Origin: an uncultured Eubacteriales bacterium
Lineage (GTDB): Bacteria > Bacillota > Clostridia > Christensenellales > CAG-138
Assembly (NCBI GenBank): GCA_902768995.1
Contig: CACXNN010000037.1
Location: forward strand, 1 to 9,577
DNA: 9,577 nt
Direction of reading: 5' to 3'
The notes below the pieces were generated by a model. It was not told the origin of the DNA and did no database searches. It saw only the letters and a program-made list of their open reading frames with translations. Positions 1-5,612 of the stretch are shown here, in pieces. A program made the translations under genes and the position numbers. Within the stretch, counting starts at the first letter, position 1. Each line of letters starts with the position of its first letter.

Positions 1-31
1 GTATACAAGAGGTGAAAGGACGGAAACGGCC

Positions 32-676
32 ATGAAGATACAACAGGTGGAGGAGCTGGTGGGCATCAGCAAGAAGAACATCCGCTTCTACGAGGAGCAA
101 AGGCTCCTCTCTCCCGGCCGGGCCGAGAACGGCTACCGGGAGTACGGGCGGGAGGACGTGCTGCGATTGAAAGAGATCAAGCTCCTCCGGAAGCTGGCCG
201 TGCCCATCGAGGACATCCGGGCCGTCTTAAAGGGCGAAGGCTCCCTGGAGACCTGCCTCACCCGGCAGCTTCGGGAATTCGACCGGCAGCGGGAGAGCCT
301 GGACGCCATGGAGGGCATGACCCGGGAGCTGCTGAGCCGGCCGGGCCTGACCCTGGAAGGGCTGGACGCGGAGGAGTGCCTGGAGCGTATCGAACGGTTG
401 GAGAAGGAGGGACAGAGCTTTATGGACGTGTCGAAGCGGGACGTGCACCGCAAAAAGGCCACGGGCGCGGTCCTGGGCGCGGCAATCATCATCGCCCTGA
501 TCCTGCCCGCCCTGTTCGTCATCCTGTGGGCCAACGGGCAATCGCCCCTGCCTATCCCGGTGCTGATCGCCATCATCGCCGTGCCCGTGGTCGTCATCGC
601 CTGCATCGTGGCGGTGCTCATTCAACGGATCAAGGAAATCAAAGGAGGAGAAGAAGATGAAGCTGCTCAGTATTGA
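32..676 (+). CDS. MerR-family transcriptional regulator with two C-terminal membrane helices
   Basis: The 214-residue protein begins with a MerR-type winged helix-turn-helix (residues about 1-70): the opening MKIQQVEELVGISKKNIRFYE, then the NGYREY wing and a helix rich in LKEIKLLRKL. Residues about 75-130 are a charged, probably coiled-coil dimerisation helix. After a basic stretch (RDVHRKK, 136-142) come two hydrophobic segments, about 145-167 and 173-198, separated by a short loop, and a charged tail. Ordinary MerR proteins end in a soluble effector domain, so this one is predicted to be membrane-tethered, with both ends in the cytoplasm. No metal-binding cysteine cluster is evident. The ATG at 32 has an AAAGGA-like site about 11 bases upstream. 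The end overlaps the next gene by 20 bases, so the two are co-transcribed. Family assignment is firm; target genes and inducer are unknown. Its promoter is mostly outside the window. Confidence 0.92.
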   Translation: MKIQQVEELVGISKKNIRFYEEQRLLSPGRAENGYREYGREDVLRLKEIKLLRKLAVPIEDIRAVLKGEGSLETCLTRQLREFDRQRESLDAMEGMTRELLSRPGLTLEGLDAEECLERIERLEKEGQSFMDVSKRDVHRKKATGAVLGAAIIIALILPALFVILWANGQSPLPIPVLIAIIAVPVVVIACIVAVLIQRIKEIKGGEEDEAAQY

Positions 677-995
677 TCATGTGCCCGGTCAGCAGATCGA
701 GGCTTTGGGCATGGTGAAGGGAGCCGTGGTGCAGACCAAGCACTTCGGCAAGGACTTTATGGCGGCCCTGAAGACCCTGGTGGGCGGCGAGATCGTCAGT
801 TACACCGAGATGCTCAACGAGGCCCGGCAGATCGCCGTCAAGCGCATGGTGGACGAGGCGAAGGCCCTGGACGCCGATGCCGTCGTGGGTATCCGCTACG
901 GGTCCGCCCAGGTCATGCAGGGCGCCGCCGAGGTGCTGGCCTACGGCACGGCGGTGAAGATCCTGGGGCCCAAGGAAGGGACGGTGCGGCTGTGA
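657..995 (+). CDS. YbjQ/UPF0145-family protein
   Basis: This small 112-residue protein matches the YbjQ/UPF0145 family, annotated in databases as a putative heavy-metal-binding domain of unproven function. Recognisable parts are the N-terminal strand with GMVKGAVV (18-25), the helix YTEMLNEARQIAVKRM (49-64), the DADAVVGIRYG strand (72-82) and the AYGTAVKI end (95-102). Family members form a compact pentameric fold; no enzyme activity is established. There is no signal peptide or membrane helix, so it should be cytoplasmic. The ATG at 657 lies behind a strong AAAGGAGGAG site (641-650) that sits inside the upstream MerR gene, and the stop overlaps the next start by four bases (GTGA). This indicates translational coupling in a three-gene operon. 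A metal- or ligand-related role in MerR signalling is possible but is inference only. Confidence 0.9.
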   Translation: MKLLSIDHVPGQQIEALGMVKGAVVQTKHFGKDFMAALKTLVGGEIVSYTEMLNEARQIAVKRMVDEAKALDADAVVGIRYGSAQVMQGAAEVLAYGTAVKILGPKEGTVRL

Positions 996-1780
996 GCGTC
1001 CCCATCCTGTCCATGGTGTTCATGGCCCTGGCGGCGCTGTTCTGCTTCGCCATGCCCATCCTGCTGCTGATCTATTATCGAAAGAAAGGCGCGGATATCC
1101 TGCCCTTCTTCATCGGCTGCGCCGTGTTCGTGATCTTCGCCCTGATCCTGGAGTCTCTCATGCATCAGCTGGTGCTGAAGGTGCTGCCTGTGGGGAAGAC
1201 GATCCTGGGGAACACCCTCCTCTACGCCCTCTACGGGGGCCTGGCCGCCGGCATCTTCGAGGAGACCGGCCGGTTTTTGGCCTTTAAGACCGTGCTGAAA
1301 AAGAAGCTGGGGAACGATAGCAACGCCCTCATGTACGGGGCAGGCCACGGCGGCATCGAGGCCATACTGATTGTGGGCCTAACCTACATCGGCAACATCG
1401 TCATCTCGATGCTCATCAACGCCGGGCAGACGGACCTGCTGATGGTCACCGCCACCGGGGAGGTAGCGGAACAGGTGCAGGCCGTCTTCGATTCCCTGAT
1501 CACCACCGCCCCCTGGACCTATCTCTTGGCCATCGTGGAGCGGGCCGTGGCCATCACCACCCACATCTGCCTGTCGGTGCTGGTTTGGTTCGCGGCGAAG
1601 AAGTCCGGAAAGTTCCGGCTGTTCCCTCTGGCGATCCTCCTGCACGCGGCCCTGGACGGTCTCACAGTGATCCTGGCGGCCCGCCTCCCCCTCTGGGGAG
1701 TGGAAGGCTGCCTGGTGGTCATGGCGGTGCTGCTGGTCCTGCTGGCCTGCAGCGTGTGGCGACGCAACGCAGAGATGTAG
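992..1780 (+). CDS. YhfC-type putative intramembrane metalloprotease
   Basis: This 262-residue integral membrane protein has about seven hydrophobic segments (about 5-28, 38-60, 72-89, 121-142, 175-200, 208-229, 237-254). Three motifs in order resemble the YhfC branch of CPBP/PrsW-like intramembrane metalloproteases: EETGR (90-94), HGGIE (119-123) and HAALDG (218-223). Paired Glu, His and Glu, and a distal His/Asp, would bind zinc and activate water within the bilayer. Known relatives process CAAX proteins or membrane-held regulators; for YhfC itself the substrate is not established. Translation starts at a GTG that overlaps the upstream stop (GTGA), so expression is coupled to the YbjQ gene. 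It is the last gene before a strong terminator. The co-expressed membrane-anchored MerR protein is an attractive candidate substrate, but nothing in the sequence proves cleavage. Confidence 0.85.
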   Translation: MSVPILSMVFMALAALFCFAMPILLLIYYRKKGADILPFFIGCAVFVIFALILESLMHQLVLKVLPVGKTILGNTLLYALYGGLAAGIFEETGRFLAFKTVLKKKLGNDSNALMYGAGHGGIEAILIVGLTYIGNIVISMLINAGQTDLLMVTATGEVAEQVQAVFDSLITTAPWTYLLAIVERAVAITTHICLSVLVWFAAKKSGKFRLFPLAILLHAALDGLTVILAARLPLWGVEGCLVVMAVLLVLLACSVWRRNAEM

Positions 1781-1798
1781 AGTATCAATTGTACAAAC

Positions 1799-1837
1799 AG
1801 TGCCCGGGCAGGCGAAACCTGCTCGGGCACTTTCTTT
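1799..1837 (+). terminator. Rho-independent terminator of the MerR-YbjQ-YhfC operon
   Basis: A 14-bp stem (1799-1812 pairing with 1818-1831, one G-T wobble) closes a five-base CGAAA loop and is followed by TTTCTTT. It lies 19 bases past the YhfC stop. The convergent transporter gene ends at 1853, so the same hairpin could also stop transcription from the other side, although the minus-strand T-tract (GTTTGT) is weaker. Confidence 0.92.
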
Positions 1838-1852
1838 GAAAAGTGTCTATTG

Positions 1853-3148
1853 TCAGAATATGGGGTAGAGGGTCATGGTAACCAAGACCACACAAACTGT
1901 GACAAATGCAGCTGGAATAATCCCCATTTTAAGCAGGTCTCGTTGTGAATAGTTGCCCATGCCCATGACGACAGCGATGGCTGGTGTGGCCATAGGGGTG
2001 AGGAAACTGGTCATGAACGCCGTAGTGGCCAGCATCAGGATGCCAATGGGGTTGCAGCCGAGAGATTGAGCCAACATAACGTACAAAGGCTGAAAAATGG
2101 CGCCGACACCATTGTTCATCATGAATTGAGTCAGGATGAAGGGGACTAAGAACAGAATCAACCCAGCAAGGTAGTTGTTCTTTGTAGCCAGTACGATCGT
2201 GGAGAGTTTGGAGCCGATCAACTCCGAAACGCCTGTTTCAGAGAGCGCGTTGCCAATGCCCAGGGACCCCACAAAGAGAAGTACCATACTGAGATTCATG
2301 GAGCTGATGATTTCGTCCTTTTTCAGAACGCCTGAAAACGCCAGAACAAGCGCTCCGGTTGTGGAGATGACCCAGGTGGGAATGCCGATTTTTGAGGAGA
2401 ACATGAGACCAAGCAACACCAAGATGAAAGTCGCATAACCGATGACCTCACGGACAGGATCTAACTTTGCAACTTCCAGAGTTTTGCTTTTTGCTTCGAT
2501 CTGCGCATCGTCTACCTGATGATTGGGCGCCATGCGAGGTACAACGAAGATGGCCATGATGAGCACAGCGATTGCGCCGGGCAGACGACAGATTATGAAG
2601 TCCTTCATGGTCATCATCTGCACGGTGTAGTTATACGCTTCGAAATAACCGTTGATTTGGGCGACCTGGGTGACAACCATGTTGGTAGGAATGACCATGC
2701 AAGAGCCAATGCCTGCCAAAGCAATGGGAAAGAGGAGTTTGGAAGGGCTGACCTTCAACTCCCTGCAAACTGCCGCCGCCAAAGGGATAACTACGGTGAT
2801 GGTGACCATAACGCTGGGAATGAAGCTGATCATAATGACAGCCAATAGCACATATCCTACCAGTATCTTCTGGAAGGAGCCTTTTGCCATGCGGACGATC
2901 CCGGCAGTGATTTTGTTGATCATCTGAGTTTTATTGAGTCCCGCGGAGACCACGAACATAGAGGCCATCAATATCACATTTGCGTTAGAGAAGCAACTAA
3001 GCGCTGTCGCGGGTTTTAGACACTTGGTCAGCACCATGAGGATCATGCTGCCCAGTGCCACTGCCGTGATAGAATAGCGCTTGCCCGCTGTAGCGAACCC
3101 AATGATAGTCACTACGAAAATGACAAGACAAATGGTGAGAGTTGACAT
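1853..3148 (-). CDS. SLC13/DASS-type (ion transporter superfamily) membrane permease
   Basis: This 431-residue polytopic membrane protein is hydrophobic almost throughout, with a single long charged cytoplasmic stretch at about 206-235. It has the two-fold repeat of the DASS/SLC13 and CitMHS-like ion transporter superfamily. Each half contains a re-entrant hairpin rich in small and polar residues: FIPSVMVTITVVIPLA (109-124) with a GIGSCMVIPTN turn (146-156), and FMMNNGVGAIFQPL (342-355) with SFLTPMATPAIAVVMG (381-396). The C-terminal motif GNYSQRDLLKMGI (398-410) is also typical. Known members carry di- or tricarboxylates, sulfate or related anions, usually with sodium. The classical SNT tripeptides are not clearly kept, so the substrate cannot be named. 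It starts 29 bases after the M20 peptidase stop and is its probable operon partner. An AAAGGA site lies about 12 bases before the ATG, a rather long spacing. Confidence 0.85.
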   Translation of the reverse strand: MSTLTICLVIFVVTIIGFATAGKRYSITAVALGSMILMVLTKCLKPATALSCFSNANVILMASMFVVSAGLNKTQMINKITAGIVRMAKGSFQKILVGYVLLAVIMISFIPSVMVTITVVIPLAAAVCRELKVSPSKLLFPIALAGIGSCMVIPTNMVVTQVAQINGYFEAYNYTVQMMTMKDFIICRLPGAIAVLIMAIFVVPRMAPNHQVDDAQIEAKSKTLEVAKLDPVREVIGYATFILVLLGLMFSSKIGIPTWVISTTGALVLAFSGVLKKDEIISSMNLSMVLLFVGSLGIGNALSETGVSELIGSKLSTIVLATKNNYLAGLILFLVPFILTQFMMNNGVGAIFQPLYVMLAQSLGCNPIGILMLATTAFMTSFLTPMATPAIAVVMGMGNYSQRDLLKMGIIPAAFVTVCVVLVTMTLYPIF

Positions 3149-3177
3149 TGTTTTTGCACATCCTTTCTGCCTTTGGT

Positions 3178-4437
3178 TCAGCGTTTGGGAATCTGCGGCT
3201 CACTTACTCCGCTCAATCCGATTAGGTTAAAGAGGACAAGAAGGTTCTTCTGCACACCCTTATAGGCATCAGTGCAGTCGTAGTATTCGTTTAGAGCGTG
3301 ACCGTTTCCGCCAAATCCACCGCCTGCAATCGTGACGGCGGGAATACCCAGTGACAAGGGAACGTTGGCATCCGTGCTTCCGGACGGCATGTAGTCCGGT
3401 GTGATACCGCAAATTTCAAAAGCTTCAGCCACATAGGGGACGATGTCGTAATCCTTGGGCTGGTGCCCCACTGGACGATCACCGATCTTCTTTATGTCCA
3501 TGATGATTCGGGCTTCAGTATCGAACTTGCCGATACTGCCCTGCTTCCATTTACGTTCCTCGATCCAGCGGTCGTTTTCATCCTGTACCGCTTTTTCCAA
3601 ACAGGTAAGAAATTCCTTTTCTACGGAGATCAAGGCGTCTTTATCGTCAGAACGCATATCTACCAACATGTTGCAAGCAGACGGAATCGCGTTGATGGAA
3701 GTCCCGCCTTCCACCACGCCGACACTGAAAGTAGCTTTGGGATTCTCTTGCGTCCGGATTTCCGAAATGTAAGCGATTGCCCGTCCCATGGCGTGAATGG
3801 GATTGACCAATCCAAACGCATTATAGGAATGGCCGCCGGGGCCATGGAAAGTAATTTTATAGCGATAGCTGCCCGTTCCTCCGTAGCAAAGAACAGGACA
3901 TGCGGCATCAATGGAAACGAAAGCGTCGACACGATCCCGGTTCTCTTTAAAAAAGTGTTTCATGCCGCGCAGATCGCCTAAGCTTTCCTCTCCAACATCT
4001 CCGCCGATGATGATATCGCCGACAGGCTTTAATTGCGCTTCACGAATGGCTCGAAGCAGGCATAGTATTTCAGCCAGTCCTCTGGTATCATCTGCAATAC
4101 CCGGAACGGAAATGATGTTTCCTTTCCGCGTGATTTCCAATGGCGTTTCCATGGGGAAAACCGTGTCAAGATGGGCAGAAACATACAGTGTCGGACCGTT
4201 TCCGGTGCCGCGGATCACTGTATACACATTCCAAGCATCGTCCATGTAGGTTTCATACCCTTCGGCTTCGATCATGCTGCGAAAATGCAAGGCCCGATCT
4301 TTTTCGCAGTTATAGCAGGAGGGAATTTGAACGAGCTCCAACTGCTGCTGCAGGGTGTGTTCCTCATCATTTTTGATATAAGCAAACGCACTTTTGATCG
4401 GCTCTGAAGAAAACAGCTTTTTTATGTTTTCTGTCAT
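3178..4437 (-). CDS. M20-family metallopeptidase/amidohydrolase (peptidase T/CPG2-like)
   Basis: This 419-residue cytoplasmic enzyme has the full set of M20 dinuclear-zinc residues: His89 and Asp91 in SAHLDTVFP, bridging Asp116 in GIADDTRG, the catalytic pair Glu150-Glu151 in GDVGEESLG, Asp177 in SIDAA and His380 in GNGHALNEY. The dimerisation (lid) insert lies between about 190 and 305 and includes HGPGGHSYN. Family members cleave peptides, N-acyl amino acids or related amides; the exact substrate cannot be read here. The start at 4437 was chosen because AAGGAGGTT sits immediately upstream (4441-4449). The open frame extends 40 codons further to 4557, but that part lacks a ribosome binding site and crosses the promoter region. 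It precedes the DASS-type transporter by 29 bases and diverges from a LysR regulator, a classic catabolic layout. Base composition is more AT-rich than in the flanking genes. Confidence 0.92.
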   Translation of the reverse strand: MTENIKKLFSSEPIKSAFAYIKNDEEHTLQQQLELVQIPSCYNCEKDRALHFRSMIEAEGYETYMDDAWNVYTVIRGTGNGPTLYVSAHLDTVFPMETPLEITRKGNIISVPGIADDTRGLAEILCLLRAIREAQLKPVGDIIIGGDVGEESLGDLRGMKHFFKENRDRVDAFVSIDAACPVLCYGGTGSYRYKITFHGPGGHSYNAFGLVNPIHAMGRAIAYISEIRTQENPKATFSVGVVEGGTSINAIPSACNMLVDMRSDDKDALISVEKEFLTCLEKAVQDENDRWIEERKWKQGSIGKFDTEARIIMDIKKIGDRPVGHQPKDYDIVPYVAEAFEICGITPDYMPSGSTDANVPLSLGIPAVTIAGGGFGGNGHALNEYYDCTDAYKGVQKNLLVLFNLIGLSGVSEPQIPKR

Positions 4438-4498
4438 ATAAACCTCCTTGAATCCTTTAATTGTTCCAAATGGCCATGTGATCCCTGCGCGCATATTC

Positions 4499-4527
4499 AT
4501 TATACTATTGACAGAAATTCGTGAAAA
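4499..4527 (-). promoter_or_regulatory. Minus-strand promoter for the M20-transporter operon
   Basis: On the minus strand, TTTTCA (4527-4522) and TATAAT (4504-4499) are separated by 17 bases. The -10 is perfect and the -35 weak, as expected for an activator-dependent promoter. The expected start is near 4492, about 55 bases before the M20 ATG. Its core overlaps the opposing promoter by 20 bases, so the two cannot easily be occupied together. Confidence 0.65.
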
Positions 4528-4536
4528 ATATATAAT
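4508..4536 (+). promoter_or_regulatory. Consensus sigma-70/sigma-A promoter reading towards the LysR gene
   Basis: TTGACA at 4508-4513 and TATAAT at 4531-4536 are separated by exactly 17 bases, a complete match to the housekeeping consensus. The expected transcript start is near 4543, giving a leader of about 84 bases before the LysR ATG. Such a perfect promoter before a regulator gene suggests that repression, probably autorepression, limits its output. Confidence 0.82.
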
Positions 4537-4550
4537 TGGTCGTAAAATCC

Positions 4551-4566
4551 ATATCATTATAGATAT
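4551..4566. repeat. Short inverted repeat, candidate LysR operator
   Basis: ATATC, six bases, GATAT form a 16-base palindrome-like site just downstream of the predicted start of the LysR transcript. That position would suit repression of the regulator. The sequence is AT-rich, so chance occurrence is quite possible. Confidence 0.4.
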
Positions 4567-4626
4567 ATACTTTATTGATTTGATCCATTATTTGTTCCGT
4601 TGAAATCAGCAGAGAAGGAAGCAGAT

Positions 4627-5556
4627 ATGAAATTAGAACAGTTGCGACACATCATCGAGGTGTCCAATACGGGGTCGTTCAGTCAGGCAGCTAAAAAGCT
4701 GTACATGGCACAGCCAAACTTGAGCCGGTCTGTCAAGCGGCTGGAGGAAGAGTTAGGATACAGTATATTTCTTCGAACCAGCACTGGGGTAACGCCGACG
4801 CCCAAAGGGTTGGCACTCATTGAACATGCAAGACTGGCATACATGGAGTGCCAAATCATGGCTGATACCAAGAAAGTGGAGAAATCGGTTCAGCGTAAGC
4901 GGTTGAATTTTGCGGCACTGCGGTCACGAAATACAGCCTTTTTGCCCATGATCTATCAAAAGTATGCAAATTCTTCCATTAGCTCTGTCTGTCTGGACTG
5001 TTCCAGTATGGATGAGATAATACAGCTGATTATCTCTGCTCAAATAGACTTCGCCGTCATCGAAACGATCTCTCCCTTTATATCTGCGACACGGACAAAG
5101 CTGCATAATCTTGATATTGAGTATCATCCTTATTCCAATAGTCGTATATATGCAGCTGTTGGCCCCCATAACCCTCTATATGAGGCTGAGCGTACCACGC
5201 TGAAGGAGCTTCAATCTCACACCATTGTATCTCATGCGTGTATCAACGGTGATAATAGCATGAATTATTCCGTAATCCTGGGCATAGAAAACGAAGCCCA
5301 CGGCAGCATTAAGACCAACTCTCTAAAGGTGTTCAATCAATTGATTTATGAAACTATGGTCGTGGGCCTTGTAGCTACGCCGCCGGAGCTGTTTCAAACC
5401 ATTTGTGAATACAAGGATATTCGTCTGTTGAATATCGTGGATAGTGATCTTTCTGTAGAGTACGCATGGATAAAACTTCGTCGGTTCCCTTTGAGTGAAC
5501 TTGCTAAAGAGAGCTTGGCTTATCATTTGGAAACTTTTGGAAAAAGAGAACAATAA
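4627..5556 (+). CDS. LysR-family transcriptional regulator
   Basis: The 309-residue protein has the standard LysR N-terminal winged helix-turn-helix (about 1-61): MKLEQLRHIIEV, then GSFSQAAKKLYMAQPNLSR (16-34), SVKRLEEELG and FLRTSTGVTPTPKG. The remaining residues, from about 90, form the two-lobed periplasmic-binding-like effector domain, which is weakly conserved and does not reveal the ligand. The ATG at 4627 places the conserved MKLEQLR at the very N-terminus and has an AAGGA site about 9 bases upstream; a TTG start at 4600 would add nine unconserved residues and is less likely. The gene diverges from the M20-transporter operon, which it probably controls in response to a substrate or product of that pathway, and it likely regulates itself. 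A hairpin terminator follows directly. Base composition matches the M20 and transporter genes rather than the GC-rich flanks. Confidence 0.95.
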   Translation: MKLEQLRHIIEVSNTGSFSQAAKKLYMAQPNLSRSVKRLEEELGYSIFLRTSTGVTPTPKGLALIEHARLAYMECQIMADTKKVEKSVQRKRLNFAALRSRNTAFLPMIYQKYANSSISSVCLDCSSMDEIIQLIISAQIDFAVIETISPFISATRTKLHNLDIEYHPYSNSRIYAAVGPHNPLYEAERTTLKELQSHTIVSHACINGDNSMNYSVILGIENEAHGSIKTNSLKVFNQLIYETMVVGLVATPPELFQTICEYKDIRLLNIVDSDLSVEYAWIKLRRFPLSELAKESLAYHLETFGKREQ

Positions 5557-5559
5557 AAT

Positions 5560-5594
5560 ACGGTTTCTCGGTAAAAACGAGGAACCGTTTTTTT
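5560..5594 (+). terminator. Rho-independent terminator after the LysR gene
   Basis: An 11-bp stem (5560-5570 with 5578-5588, one G-T wobble) closes a seven-base loop and runs into seven T residues. It begins four bases after the LysR stop. The convergent cell-wall hydrolase gene ends at 5613, so the same hairpin may also serve it, with a weaker T-rich tail on the minus strand. Confidence 0.92.
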
Positions 5595-5612
5595 ATATTG
5601 ATTATTCACCTG

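Larger units (their letters stand above)
4438..4626. promoter_or_regulatory. Divergent regulatory region between M20 operon and LysR gene
   Basis: This 189-base AT-rich spacer has no gene. It holds the two overlapping promoters listed separately, the ribosome binding sites of both flanking genes, and an inverted repeat ATATC-N6-GATAT at 4551-4566. LysR-type regulators commonly bind such divergent spacers and control both their own gene and the neighbouring operon. The exact operator is not certain: the inverted repeat is not spaced as the classical T-N11-A box. The heptamer TTGTTCC also occurs twice, at 4461-4467 and 4592-4598. Confidence 0.7.

Noticed and set aside
133..621. Minus-strand open frames opposite the MerR gene
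   Set aside because: They have no ribosome binding site or recognisable domain and mirror a clear MerR coding sequence.
4438..4557. A 40-codon N-terminal extension of the M20 peptidase
   Set aside because: The ATG at 4437 has an ideal AAGGAGG site, and the extension would overlap the predicted promoter and transcript start of the same gene.
4600..4626. An upstream TTG start for the LysR gene
   Set aside because: The ATG at 4627 has a better ribosome binding site and puts the conserved LysR start at the N-terminus.
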